A DNA stretch of 64,000 nucleotides from Puccinia triticina (GCF_026914185.1 NC_070570.1:248001-312000), one strand, 5' to 3'; shown: positions 31,574 through 43,571, counted from the stretch's first letter. Made by a program: numbers and translations. The notes: generated from the letters alone by a model not told the origin.

Positions 31574-33562
31574 CGGTTCTCTTTCTGCGGCGGGCCAGGC
31601 ACTTATAAAATTATTTCTTTTGGGATGGCGAACCTTTTTGCTCACTTTGCTTTGGTTTCTCAGTTCCCTCTGTCTAGGCGGAAACTATCCGGGTGCGGAG
31701 CTCAGATTGTGCGTGTATTACGATCATTGTTTCCGCAGGATAGGGCTATATACAAGGAGGGGGAATGACAAAAGGAGAAGAGAAAGCAGGAAAAGAGAAG
31801 CTAGGGAAGTTTGGATTCAGAGGAGCGGCAGGTACCCTCCGTAGGGATGCGCTCCGCAGGGATAGGGGCGTTGTACTCTGCGGCGGTAGACTGTGCGGGG
31901 TGCAGCTTGTTCCGCAGCGCTTCCTCTAAGTTCTGTCAAGCCCGGAGAGTACGTTTGTCGGTGGGAACAACAACGGCTAGCTCAAGGCGTTCAACAAGTT
32001 GGTTGATGCTGACAAGGAAGGTGGCGTACCTACGGCGGCGTTGTGCGGGTGCTACTGCGGAAATGTGAAGCAAAGCATGGTACATTTTGCGGAAGGCGCC
32101 TACGTATTCGAGTACGGCGGCGACAGGGAATACGGCTTCCTCCCAGAGGGGATTTTTGGGGAAGGTGTCGCGTAGGTTGTCTTGCAATGAAACTAGCTCA
32201 ACGGACGAGGATGGTGAGTACGTGCGTGGAAGGATCAGTTTCATTGCAATGACAAGAGAAAAAGAAAAAGAAAAAGAAGAAAAAAGAAAACAGAACCGCA
32301 ACAGGTTGCTGGAAATCTCCGCAATTTGTCGATTTAGCAACCCAGCTTTGGTGTCCGCAGCTGGTTCAGCGGGCAGCGGCAAATGGATAGGTACTGACAA
32401 GGCTAGAGGACGCGGAGTTGGAGAGTCAGGGGACACGGCTCGTGTAGTGGTGGCTGGCGGTGTAGTTGTTATTCCTGTGTTTGTAGGAGAAAAATTAAAA
32501 CTTTTATTGGTACTCTCTAAACGCCTCAAGATAGGAACAAATGGACGGCAGAAATGGAATCTACGTCCAAAATAACCCCTAGTCACCAACTGGAACCACC
32601 TTCATATCTCTACTGGATCAGAAGATACACGGATCACACCTTTCACATGCTAGTCCGGGACAGTTCACAGAGTATTTCACATATGATTTTACACACAACT
32701 CATCTCTAGGATACTTTGCATAGGATATTGAATACCTCATATTGAATTCCTTTGTTTCTTTTATTTCCTTCCTTTGATTCCACTCAACCACAAGTTGGCC
32801 ACTGTTTTGATATTGCATACATATGAATCTCATGTAACCCCCTAGAAGTTAGACCCCTTCTCAGTTTACTATATAAGGAGGCCTCTGCCTGCCAGTTGTT
32901 TCCTCCCTCATGCCATCTGGCTCCCATCATCCATCTACTCACCTGTCACAGTTATTTATTACACATACATATCACAGTTACTTGCAATTCACACTCATAG
33001 TTGATTTCACAAACCTTTCACAAGCCTCTCAAGGTACTGGGTTCCAATCCTGGTGGAAGCATAGCTTTCAAACCTTGACCTTCTCTTTTTTACTTTATAT
33101 ACCCTCTGCTCACAGACCTGGGTTCAAGCCCCATCCAAGTCATCAGTATTTTCTGCCCATTTCAGACTCCTCATCTGTTTCTTAGACACTCAGAACATTC
33201 CACCATACAATCCAACTATACTCTTCATCTCTGGACATATCCTTATCACTGAATAAAACTGCCAAGCTTAGCTTGGTGGTCTTGTTTTCTGATATCCAGA
33301 AAGGCAGAGTTTGCACCTCATCCATACCTTTCGCCATTCAGCAAAAGGGTCTCACGACACCTTTTGAGTCTTACAGCGGGGCAAGAAGTCTAGGTGCCTT
33401 TGGAGTGGCATCGGCCGGCAGAGAAGGCGGGTCCGTGGACTCCAATGTGTGGATCAAAGAGGCACGGGTGGCTCCGGCTTGCGGAATTTCAGTGTGCGGA
33501 ACCGAACCGGGAGAACTAGGCGGTGAACCGGAAGGGGTATGGGACGGGTTGTTTGGTGCCAT
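31574..33562 (-). pseudogene. gag-like gene of another gypsy element, interrupted
   Basis: Minus-strand ATG at 33562 (MAPNNPSHTPSG), a Pro/Ser/Thr-rich start that reads through to LAP at 33380. After the LTR 32461-33375 it continues in frame with PATTTRAVSPDSPTPRP and a helical region (SVELVSLQDNLRDTFP, NPLWEEAVFPVAAVLEYV, FLVSINQLVERLEL). The frame stops at 31936. It is then cut at TAAAG by the chromovirus. I do not recognise a zinc knuckle. Its similarity to gag is by layout only, so the call is moderate. Confidence 0.55.
32461..33375 (+). mobile_element. solo LTR of the NCGN-target family
   Basis: TGTAGTTGTTATTCC to TTGAGTCTTACA, 915 bp, with an exact GCGG duplication at 32457-32460 and 33376-33379. 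Promoter box TATATAAGGAGGCC near 32870 and GAATAAAACTGCC near 33252. Same subfamily as 28005-29078. Removing it restores the frame of the gag-like gene. Confidence 0.9.
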
Positions 33563-33772
33563 CTTGGTGTCCCTTGCTGGGGTGGCTGAAGCAGAAAGCG
33601 TTCAATGGTTAGCGGTGACACAACAAGTAGAAGCGGAAAGTTACCTACCAGGAGCCTGGGGAAATGTGGGCTCTGGAGAAAGAATGATTGGTGTCGGTTC
33701 ACGCGGACAAGCGGAAAAGCGAGCTGCGAGGCCAATAGTCTGCAAACCGGCAGGACATGGACGCTTTGGGGA

Positions 33773-34237
33773 TCAATCCAAGGAATCCGCTGAGGGGCGT
33801 TTTGAACCAGTAGTGGGAGAAGGCCTGGCAGCTGACGATGGTCCAGCGGCAGAGGTTGATGCGGGTTCTTGAGGGCGTTTGAGGCGCTTGTTGACGCCGT
33901 GTTTACGGACCCATGCCTGGGCTTGTTGGACGTAGTCTTTAGCGCTTGAGCAATTGGCACGATTTGGCAGAGGCGTCATAAGGTCTTCACCGTGTGCGGA
34001 GGGCGACTTGGTGCGGGAACTGACCAAGATAGCAGACGGGGAACGTTCCGCACGAGAGATTCGCGATCCAGATGGCGACGGACGGTTTTGTGATTCGCGG
34101 TTTCTGCGGGAGCTGTCAGATTTAGGGGTGAAGGCGGAGCATCGGCGTTTCAAATCTTGACAGTTATTACAGGCGCGACCAGCGCGGGAATAGACGCAGG
34201 GTAGTCCGAGTCGAGTGCAGAAATCACGAGCTACCAT
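33773..34237 (-). CDS. small Cys-rich protein upstream of gag, C6 zinc-cluster-like
   Basis: Minus-strand ATG at 34237 encodes 154 residues. The first 33 have six Cys (CTRLGLPC...ACNNCQDLKRRC), spaced like a fungal binuclear zinc cluster and followed by an Arg/Ser-rich stretch. The remainder holds YVQQAQAWVRKHG and a Lys/Arg-rich tail. Rust and other basidiomycete gypsy elements often begin with such a Cys cluster, so it is probably the 5' gene or the gag N-terminus of the element whose gag-like gene follows at 33562. No catalytic motif. DNA or RNA binding is inferred only from the Cys pattern. Confidence 0.5.
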   Translation of the reverse strand: MVARDFCTRLGLPCVYSRAGRACNNCQDLKRRCSAFTPKSDSSRRNRESQNRPSPSGSRISRAERSPSAILVSSRTKSPSAHGEDLMTPLPNRANCSSAKDYVQQAQAWVRKHGVNKRLKRPQEPASTSAAGPSSAARPSPTTGSKRPSADSLD

Positions 34238-34503
34238 ATTGAATGGGAGGTGATGTGTGGGAAAGGAGGAGTGGATGGTATGTGTATGTGTCGAGTGTGG
34301 GAGCAGGCAAATGTGTGGGAAGATTGTGGGGGCAGGACTTCAAAACTGGGGCGGATGTGGTGATTTATATGGGCAAGCGCGGTAGAATGTCCATGCGGGG
34401 ATAGCGCGGGCGGGAATGCACAAAGCTGCTCAGGAAGAATGCAGTCCAGTGACATAAGAGTTTTGTTCACCCAATCCATCAGCTACAAACCGAAGATGTG
34501 TGT

Positions 34504-35455
34504 TGTGGTAAGCCAATCCTGATCTACCCAGAAAACCAGCAACCATCAATCACAAGGCTGTCACACCTCAAGACTAAATCCCATACCTCTGGCTCCCTTG
34601 TCAGCAAAGCCCAAGGCCCTCAACATCCCCACTCAATGGTCATACCCTGGATAATAGTATTTCCTATTCCCACACTCCCCCTCTCTTGGATAACCCCTCT
34701 CCCTAGTCTCAAACATCTACCCAGATCACATTTTACCCCCTTCTTCTAGTGTTTCCTTAGAACTATGTGCTCAAAGATGTATAAGAACCCTTGAAACCCT
34801 TCACCCTCCAAACCCAACATGATACACATTATACTAGACATAGCCCCAAACCCCACCTAGATTATTTCTCCCTGAAACACTTCCTGAAATGCTTCCTGAA
34901 ACGCCTAACTACTCCTATCTTAGATCATAGAATATTCTACCTCTGTTATGTCTCACACATCCCCTCCTCTAACTAGGAAGATTGCACCATAGCCCCCAGA
35001 AGATGGCATCATCCCCACCCACTATTACACCATCATCTGACTCCTTGACCCACTACTCTGACCACATGGCTGTTTCATCCTATAGAAGTAGAATGTTCTA
35101 TGTTTCCCTCCAGGTTATCCTTGTTTCCTCATGGCTCCTCTTTCTTGTGTATATAAACTGAGTTGTTTTCCTCTTCATTTGTTCCCCATCAGATCCTGTC
35201 AAAGTAATTCAGATCACTGGTCACCTATCATTAGCCTTGCTTATGCCAATAAATCAGATTGGACAAGCTTGTTATCTGTGTACAAAATATTAGATTAGTA
35301 GAAAATTAACCCTCAAGACATACCTCAAGAATCCTCTATAGCCACACCTTTCCATAAGATTCCACACTCTTATATCTTTTTCTTGTTCCCAGAGAGGCAG
35401 CACATTAAAGCACCATTCCCTCTCCAGCTCTATTCATCCCAAGAGTAGTTCCACA
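34504..35455 (+). mobile_element. solo LTR of the NCGN-target superfamily (decayed flanks)
   Basis: TGTGGTAAGCC to GTAGTTCCACA, 952 bp, with TGTATATAAACTGAG near 35148 (promoter) and CCAATAAATCAG near 35247 (poly(A)). Flanks are GTGT (34500-34503) and GCAT (35456-35459), each one CpG transition from GCGT. Alignable to relatives only at ends and signals. Confidence 0.65.
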
Positions 35456-36003
35456 GCATGCCAACATCCTTGGTTAGAAGCCGTATTCCAGGCGGAGCCA
35501 GGTGAGCCCAGCTCAGCTGCCCACAAAAGGCCACTGATTTGAACCCACTGGGGGATGTAGATCATCTATACTGGGCTTTCCAACCTGTCTGAGTGTATTT
35601 TTCTTTAAAAATAGTGTGAAGATTTGGTTGAGTTGAGTGAAACATCTCAACTCAGCTCCCCCTACATCCGCACTGGCTCAGAGCAGCTCCATAAGGCTCC
35701 GCACTGTCTCAGAGCAGCTCCATAAGGCTCCGCACTGGCTCAGAGCAGCTCCATACGACTTGGTACTGGCCTGGAGCATCTCAGGGGGGTCTCAAGTGAG
35801 CTCAAGGGGCATACCCGACTCCCCTGCACAGTATACATAGCCCTCAGTTTCCAGAAAGCTTCAAAGCCACCCCAGGAAGCTCCAATCTGCTCCACTCGAC
35901 CCAATCCAGCTTCAAACTTCTCAACTCGGCTCAGAACAACTCCTGCCTCCAAACCACTCCTGCCGACAAAAAACGACTCCTGCAACTTAAGCCACTCCAA
36001 AAA
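35456..36003 (+). other. gene-free stretch with a 31-bp tandem repeat
   Basis: At 35673-35770, GGCTCAGAGCAGCTCCATA plus AGGCTCCGCACT is repeated three times. Around it, CAGCTC/CTCAGC-rich sequence continues. I see no gene or transposon end. Confidence 0.6.
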
Positions 36004-37961
36004 ATGGCAAACACTCGCTCCTCTAAGAATTCAAAGAGAAACCCAACTTGTTCTTAGGGATCCACTGCTGCAGGCAATTCTCACCAAAAACGGCTCAGAA
36101 AGGAAGAAAAATCTGGTTCTGGCGCACATGGCGGATCCAGGAAACAGGCATCCAGAAAACGTCCAAGAACTTTGACAAATACAGATTCAAGCTCCTCCGA
36201 CGAAAGCAATGGCTGCTCAAACTCCAACCAACGTGAAGAAGTATCTCCAAATCCCACCAACACTCAAACTGGCCGCGCCAGACAAGAAGATGTTGAAAAT
36301 GAAGGAATTGGTTTCAACTTGGAGAACTTTGAATCCTACTTGGACTCCTGGTCATTAGGCGAACTCCGATCTACTTTGCAAAAGAAAAAGTATGGTACCT
36401 CAAATTGTCTCCCACCAGATGTTCAAGCCAAATTAGAACTTCTCCAGCAGAAATACATGAAAAGCAAGCTCATGCTGGCCCTTGTCAGAAATGTTGCTGA
36501 GAAGACAGTCACCAAGTTCCTGTAAGTTAAACCTTCAAATCAACATCATTTTCTAAAAACTACAATCTCATTGTATTCCTCCTTGTAGCGGGGAGAACAA
36601 GCCACCCCGCAAAAAATGTGGCTGGAACAGATTCGTTGCATTCAGCCTTGAGAGCTTAAAATATAGAGGTAAGCAATCAACAAAGTTGAAAGATTGATTC
36701 AAATGTTATAATAATTTTCATCCAAAGTCCCATCCAAGGGTACTTTGGAAGGTTGGGAAGATCAAAATGTCAATATTGGCAAGGCCTGGCTGCAGTTGCT
36801 TCCGGATGAAGAGAAAGAGGTCTTCAGTGCGCAAATATTCCAACATTTTTCAGTATACCATGCAACTTTGAAGAGGAAGATGACAAGGACAATGAAGAGG
36901 CAGAAACGAGTCTGTCCCCGGAGGAAATCAAACAATACATCCCTCTGTATGAAAAGCTGGTCAACACCGAAAAAGTCAACATTTTTGCCGCCAAGGGATC
37001 CGAATTACAGGGCGAAAGTGCCAGTGAGACATACAAAAAAGCTTTAAAAAAATATTCTCAAGCTGAATTCGGAGGTGGGCAGTTTTTTTAATAAATTTTC
37101 AATGCCTGGTAGCTTACACTGCAAAAAAACTGTGTCAACTGTGAGCAGTTGACATGTGGTAACTCTGAGGAATCTTGTGGTGTTACACCAGCCTTACTCA
37201 AGGTATGACTCAACCCAAGCTTCAATGCACAGTCACTGGGCACCTTGCACAGTGACTGTGCCAACAAAGGCACTTGTGCATCCAGGTGGAGTTACAATGG
37301 CAGCTTGACTCGAGTATCCTGCGTGTCAACTGCAAGCAGTTGACCAAGTTTTTTTTGCAGTGTTATAACTGATCAACAAACCTTGAATAAGCTTTACACA
37401 GTATCAAATGTATACAATGTAACTTACTACCTCCTTGCTGCAACAAGATCTCCCGGAAAAAATAGCTTTTGTAAGGAGTACTCAAACAATGCTTCATGGC
37501 TGAGTATAGCTAAGAAGAAATGGTCATCAAAAGAAAATTTTGAAGCTTACAGTCATGGAAGACAAATACAAGGCAACTTGGAAAATATTGGTGGATCTGT
37601 CCTGGAGAAGAAAAAGAAGGAATCCAACTTGCTCAAAACAAACCTTCGGCATGCTCTCAATGAACTCTTGGGTAAGTCTCATAAAATTCCGAAATGTAAC
37701 TGATTGCTTGCTTATTCAATACCTGCAATGTAGCTGCTGCCCGTGGCGATGAAAGTTCAATTTTCCCCAAGACTCCAAATCCAGCCGAAACTCTAGCTAA
37801 GACTGATCTGGAGCTAAAGTTAGTCCAGTCGGAGAACTCAAAGCTGAGCAAAGAGTCTTTGATGAAAGGATTTACAAAGGTTCAAGTTCCCAAAAAACGG
37901 AAATGGCTAGCTGACATTAAAAATGGCAACTTCAGAATTGAAAGAGTTCCAGAAGTGTAGA
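36004..37961 (+). pseudogene. multi-exon rust-type gene with HMG-box-like region, decayed
   Basis: ATG at 36004; exon 1 (to 36521) is Ser/Asn/Lys-rich, then LRSTLQKKKYG, CLPPDVQAKLELLQQKYM; it has one TAG at 36055-36057. Exon 2 (about 36591-36668) holds GWNRFVAFSLESL, and exon 3 from about 36730 holds NIGKAWLQLLPDEEKEVFSA. Together these look like an HMG box (W-x2-F...GKxW-x-L-x-x-EEK). A frameshift near 36860 precedes LSPEEIKQYIPLYEKLVN. A MITE sits at 37117-37362. Further exons run at 37440-37670 and 37734-37961, ending KKRKWLADIKNG...PEV. The stop and frameshift argue for a pseudogene; a transposon-linked gene is possible. Confidence 0.5.
37117..37362. mobile_element. 246-bp MITE with TTA duplication
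   Basis: Inverted ends CACTGCAAAAAAACT / AGTTTTTTTTGCAGTG are flanked by TTA at 37114-37116 and 37363-37365, as in PIF/Harbinger (TWA). Just inside each end is a small palindrome, GTCAACTG-n4-CAGTTGAC. No coding capacity. Confidence 0.8.
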
Positions 37962-38357
37962 TAGATAGCTGTTGCAAACCTCAAACTTTTGAAGACATTG
38001 TTATTACTCAGGATGAATGTTTGCAACATCCACCACTTTTTATTATTTCTGCAATAGCTTCTATCTTTGATTAGTTTTATCACCAAATATAGCACAGATG
38101 ATATTATATGCTGCGATTTGATTTGATTAAACATTGGAATATTTTTATCCAGAGATTATTGCAGACCACAATCAATCAAAGAATTTACTTTACCAATTGA
38201 GGCAGGATTACTCAAATTCCTTGATTTGTTTGAAACCAATAAAAAAAATTATGATTTAATTTGAAAAAATGTAAGATCAAACAGGCTCAATAAATCGGGA
38301 GGGTTTCAATTTGACTAAAAATATAGTGAGGTTTTGTTAAAAGAGTGGGGATCATCA

Positions 38358-38818
38358 TTATTCAGCCACATGCTTTGTTTTACCCTTGAGCCTTTCCTTG
38401 GCCTTTGATTCCCGATTGTACTGTTCAAAATAGTGCTGGACGGCATCAAATTTGTATTCTGGATAAATCAGTAGCCAATATGTTGAGTCGCTGCATGTCT
38501 ATGAAAATTCAAAATCAAAATTTATTTGATAAAATGGGTACAACTGAGCAGATAAAACTTACTTCGTTTTTCTTTTGGAAGTGGGCAGAATGCCTTGCAA
38601 CTGCGGTGAAAGAGCTCTTGCGGCTCCACATTGCCAGAGAGAAGCGATACGGAGAGTCAGGCAATCCCTCTTCAAAGTAATACTTTGCCACGCCATGGTA
38701 GAGAATTTGGAACGGCCCATGAACTGAGTATCCATGCAGACCAGTAAAAGCTACCCCTAACAATGGAAAAACAAATTCTCCTCCACGATGATTCCCAAAG
38801 AAATAAACTGAATCAAAT
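38358..38818 (-). pseudogene. 2OG-Fe(II) dioxygenase (TET/JBP-like), C-terminal part
   Basis: Minus-strand codons continue the gene whose 5' part is at 46552-47841. The join across the insertion gives the Fe-binding H-x-D (HTHCDKKN) followed by YFFGNHRGGEFVFPLLG here. The distal His is in LYHGVAK and the 2-oxoglutarate Arg in PYRFSLAMWSR, so the jelly-roll core is complete. A donor GTAAGT follows near 38562, and the last exon (about 38497 to 38358, after TTTCATAG) ends KTKHVAE. The enzyme class oxidises methylated bases or other substrates; which one cannot be told. The only visible break is the insertion 38824-46546. Confidence 0.65.
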
Positions 38819-38841
38819 AGGAGTGTCAGCCTTAGAGTCAT

Positions 38842-39890
38842 TGAAGGTACCCGAAGCAAAGAATGCCGCAAGAGTACCGGGGTCCATGAGCATAGGCGAA
38901 ACCAAAACTGTTCTAAAACAGACCAGGAAGGCAGCTGTAGAAGAAAAGATCCGAGCGGCGTATTTTAGACTAGGAGCGAACGTGTGATGTATGTCAGGAT
39001 TCGGGTACATCCCCGAATCTGAGGAAGCGCAAGGCGGTTAGACCTAACCCCACTGGGGACCGAGGTGAGCCGGCGCGACCTCCAGGCGCATGCAATATGC
39101 ATGCCGCCCTCAGGCGGATGAAGTTGGCTAAAGCTAATTCATCCGCTCCTAAACCTTTAGCCACGTCAGCAATCGACGAAGCGCCCAAGCGAACCAAACA
39201 GGACAAAACACCTACCAGGTACGTGAGTCCGTTTGGAACAGCCTCAGCTAGGACAGTCGATGGAGCTGACTAGAGTATCGTAACGATCTCGCAGCCCACT
39301 CGTATCCGACGCCCTAGACCGACAAGGTTTCAGCCTCAGCGAAAGAATCTCCAACCCCGATGCAACGGAGGTAAGATCATCGCTGTTGTGCCATAGTCAC
39401 AAATGACTTTAGACTGATGGTTGTTCCTGTGCACAGCGACAGACAACCGCGGTCCCAGATCCCTCCTAGCTCGCATTGGTGAATCTTGAGGAACAAGACC
39501 CACGAGCCTAAGTAAGATAAATCTTACTTATCAGTGCATCCACCGGAGCGCAATTACTGACAAGATAAATCTTGTCAGCTCTCAGAACCCGAAGGTTTCC
39601 CCAGCTACACAGTAGCTCTCTAGATTTATTAAATCTCATTCTCACTCAGTACAGAGCGGATCTGCTCTTAGGTACACAGTTGTTTTCATTTCTATCTCTG
39701 TCTCCAAGATTGTTGGATCGACCATTAACTTACAAGAAATGAAATAATATCTTAGTTGTGTGAAACTTAACAATGTATAGAGGCGCGTCATCTCGGACAG
39801 ACCTCCATCCTCCCTTCCCACTCCGACAGTTTCTCGTGTTTCTGCGCTCCAGATTCGATATTTCTCTGACTCACAGGAAATATTTCAAAT
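38842..39890 (+). repeat. A1 repeat of the YR element (with nested LTR)
   Basis: TGAAGGTACCCGAAGC through TCTGACTCACAGGAAATATT, matching A2 (45038-45300) nearly base for base once 38992-39772 is removed. A 48-codon open frame (LKVPEAKNAARV...FRLGANV) is found in both copies. Confidence 0.85.
38992..39772 (+). mobile_element. solo LTR of a copia family (TGTCAGGATTCGGG type)
   Basis: TGTCAGGATTCGGG to GTGAAACTTAACA, 781 bp, with exact ATGTA duplication at 38987-38991 and 39773-39777. The uninterrupted site is visible in the A2 repeat at about 45180 (GTGATATATAGAGG). Same family as 8413-9187 and 48809-49621. Confidence 0.9.
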
Positions 39891-39956
39891 TTTTATTTTT
39901 AAATTTACCAAATCTTTAATTTATCGTTTTCTTTATAGTCATCGATTTCATAAATC

Positions 39957-41544
39957 ATGGTTGAGTCGACTAGAGCAGCAGCAAAGAGCAACATGAAGAA
40001 CGCGAGTAAGACCTCGGCAACCAGTAAAGACAGACAGGAAGACCAAGTCGCTACAGGAGATGGTAGAGGTGATGTTGAGGCAACAGGTAAGCCAAGTACC
40101 AGACCACTGTGAAGTTACTATGACTCCAGAAACATAGGGAAGAGTCCGAGGTCGAGATTTCTCCCAAACATACAATATTATACCCGAACAACTGTTGAAT
40201 AACTATTCTCAGGAAGAAGGAGGTTAACGTGTTGGATTGTTTTCTATCGTTTCGAAGAAACCCTCACAGATGCTAGATACAATATAGCTCCAGGTACTGA
40301 ACCTGTCGATAAGAGCACGGGAGCTGAACTTGATTTTGAGGAAGACGATATTGTCGAATCCAACCTGAAGGGTCATACGCCCGGGGGAGACGAAGCCAAA
40401 TTTGTTGACTTGATAAGAGCCGTACCAAGTCAGTATACTCCTCTTTGTTTTTCAAAAAAAAAAAAAAAAAAAAAAAAAGTATTAGTGCTAATTATTTCGT
40501 TGGGAAACTCTGTACACAGACCCAGACAAGTCAAACTCAGACGCGAATTCAATTCTCATAGAGCAAGCGTTACAAGCATTGAACGCAGGAAACGCATCGG
40601 TAGCTTCGGTCTTGATGAAAGCGGCGAATGAGATTAAGTCGACTAAATCTAAGCTCTTTGGATCCGAAAGTACGATTGAAGATACTCAAGATGGGGGTCT
40701 AATGTACGCAGATGTGGGAACTACTCATGTTCACGTCGGGTATGCACCATTCTTAGACAAAAACATCAAGAAGCTAAGAGGACCTCTCCCATTAACAATT
40801 TTCAATAAGTTATGGAGACATAACACGATGTCCTGGAATCTGGAGAAGAGACCGAAATCAGAAGAATCATTGAACTCTAGTTACAAAGGATTTCCGTTCA
40901 TTCCAGAATGGCATATGACTCATATGCACTGGACGTTCAATCACCAAGATTTCTACAGAACTTTGGCGGAAGTCTATAACAACAAGAAATTTGCCGACAT
41001 GCTTCTAGAACATAAGAAGAACGTTGATTTCATCTCGGACACTTGTTGTTTCATGGTTGGTTTTTGCTACAACTTATTGATGAGGTCAAACACTTTTGCG
41101 CATAGAGTAAACGTGAAAGGGGTTATGAAGATTCCGGATATCACGAAATTGAAAGAAGATATAGTCGAAGATTGCTACAACACTTGTAGAGAATTCGGCG
41201 AGCTCAAGTGGGATGAAAATTATTACGCACCAGGGTACGAATTTGCTCATATCAATCCGGTAACCGGAAATGCTAGGTTGAACCTTCAAGCAAATAATTT
41301 CCATAACGTATCGAACCCGGCTCATAATCAGTCTCAAGGTTTTAACGGTCAAGGTCCTAGTCAAGCAGCGCAAGGATCATCAAATAGTTTTAATACGCAG
41401 CAAAACAATCCTATGAATCAACATGGGAATAACCACGAATCGAAGAAAAGAGCGAGATCTGGTTATAAGGGTTCTAATTTTATCCAAGGTTTTAACGAGA
41501 AGAGGGCGTCGTCTAACCCACCCCCGGCCTCTATTCAGAAGTAG
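39957..41544 (+). CDS. YR element gag, three exons
   Basis: ATG at 39957. Exons are 39957-40086, 40270-40428 and 40520-41544, with GT-AG introns (GTAAGC...CCTCACAG and GTCAGT...TACACAG). Phases agree and the spliced length is 1314 nt, 437 residues. Exon 2 is acidic (LDFEEDDIVESN). Exon 3 has the conserved DIRS-type gag core: YAPFLDKNIKKLRGPLP, FPFIPEWHMTHMHWTFN and DFYRTLAEVYNNKKFADML. The C-terminus is Asn/Gln-rich with a Lys/Arg patch. It should coat the RNA. No defect seen; the second intron contains a run of 25 A. Confidence 0.75.
40454..40478 (+). repeat. run of 25 A within the second gag intron
   Basis: A homopolymer inside the predicted intron 40429-40519, so it does not affect the protein if splicing is as proposed. 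Confidence 0.8.
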
Positions 41545-41768
41545 GCTAGATGTCCTTTTTCGTTTCCTTTCTTTCTTTTGATATTCTATCAAATGAAATG
41601 TTATGATTTTTGTTTTCTTTTTGTCACGGACTTTCTATCGATGATTGTATTGTCTTGATTCTAATTTCTAATTGGATTGTCTTTTTGTTGCGTTGTTCTT
41701 TTTGATTCTATACAATTTCTAGACAACTAGTGAATGACTTCATTTGGCCTCATTGAGTCGAGTGCGAA

Positions 41769-43370
41769 ATGAACATTCCATTCTGGGAATTTGCCTTGAA
41801 GAAAGCTGGCCTGAGTGAAATGTATAGCGATGTTGTCCCTGGTTTCAGGAACGGTTTTAGCCAGGGTATCCCTTCACACAACATAGGTGATATGAGTTGC
41901 TTTATTCCTCCCAATCATCGTTCAGCTATACTAGCGTCGGAAAAAATTGAGAAATCTTTTCAAAAAGAAGTAGCAGCTAGGCGGATGTTCGGACCACTTA
42001 CGGTAGAACAATTATCCTTGAAATTCGAATTTTTCAGATCTAGCCCGCTGGGGGCGGTAGTAAATAACGATGGATTGATAAGACCAATTAACGACCTATC
42101 TTTTCCGAGAAATGATCCGAATGTTCCTTTGGTTAATTCTTTCGTGGACACAAAAGATTTCACTGCCACATGGGACGATTTCAAAGTAGTAGCAAGTTTT
42201 TTCAAGGCGTTGACAAGGCCGGTTTTGTTAGCACTGTTCGACTGGGAGAAGGCGTACAGGCAGATCCCAACTCACCCCTCACAGTGGCCGTTCTTAGTAG
42301 TGCAGGATCTGAAAGGTGGTTTATATCTAGACACCAGAATTACTTTTGGTGGTGTGGCGGGTTGTGGCTCTTTTGGAAGACCAGCAGACACCTGGAAGGA
42401 CGTGATGGAAGACAATTTTGATCTAATTAAGGTGTTTTGATGGGTTGATGATAACCTTTTCGTGAAAGGAGAACATTCCACGACTGACATGGACGATATT
42501 GTGGCTTATTCAACACGATTGGGGGTCCAAACCAACAAGGAGAAATGTTCCGCCTTCTCCAAAAAACAGAAATTTATCGGATTTATTTGGAATGGAAAGT
42601 ACAAAACAGTTTGACTACCTGACGCGAAGCTTTTGGAAAGGGTCAATCAAGTTATGATTTTTCTAATTGAAGTACGGATTTTCTCTTACAACAAAGTGGA
42701 AGTACTAGCGGGACGTTTAAATCACGTGGCCTACATATTACCTCAGCTGAAAGCCTATTTAAACAGCACATACAAATGGTTGGCAAACTGGCATTTTCAT
42801 TACGCAAAAAGACCGGCCCCAGTGGAGGTACTTGAAGATCTGGAAATCTGGTATAATACACTTAAGTCTTTCGAACATACTAGGTTAATCCCGACAAGAG
42901 AACCGGTCAACATTGATTGGGTCGGAGATGCTAGCACTAGCTTTGGTATTGGTATCAAGATCGGTCGGTTGTGGTCTCAACTGAAATTGTTACGTACCGG
43001 TTCTGAAGATAGAAAATACAATATCGCCTGGCTAGAGACGGTTGCTATCAGGTTGGGCATACTAATGCTGATTCATGAAAAACGTATTCAACAAGGGTCA
43101 AATCTGATAGTCTGGACAGACAACAACACAACCCTCGCCGTCATTGAAAACAAGAAATCCAAGGATGTGGCAGTGAATAACGAGTGGAAGGTGATACAAG
43201 ATCTGTTGTTGTTACACCAGATTGATCTTACAGCGAGAAGAGTAAAATCTGGCAATAACGTGGCGGACGCCTTGTCACGAGGGATCAGGGGTCCACACAA
43301 AGAGAAAGATAGGGTCCTTTTTGCTATTCCTGATGATTTGGCAACTTTCTTCTACCACCCTTCCTCATAA
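41769..43370 (+). pseudogene. YR element pol: reverse transcriptase and RNase H
   Basis: ATG at 41769. The frame runs 534 codons with two TGA stops, at 42438-42440 and 42612-42614. RT begins IPPNHRSAILASEKIEKS and shows NNDGLIRPINDLSFPR, LLALFDWEKAYRQIPTHP (catalytic Asp), FGGVAGCGSFGRPAD, then stop, then WVDDNLFVKG (catalytic DD). The RNase H has DWVGDASTSFGIG and VWTDNNTTLAVI. Both stops lie where Arg is usual and are CGA-to-TGA changes after T. Everything else looks functional. Confidence 0.88.
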
Positions 43371-43571
43371 ATACTTGCCCGTTCCTGCCTTCAATGTTTT
43401 CATTGTTTATATTTCACACCTCATCCTAAAATTTCCTTTGTGGCGCTGCCCCCCTTTTTTGGTCTTTTTGTACTACACACCACCAAGAAACACGTCTTCC
43501 GCTTACGCTCAACCCTTTCCAAACAAGCAAATTGCGGGTCAACCCTTGTGTTTATTCCGTACACTGCTCCA

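Noticed and set aside
40454..40478. Poly(A) tail of a processed retrocopy
   Set aside because: The run lies within a predicted intron between in-frame gag exons, not at the 3' end of a copied RNA.
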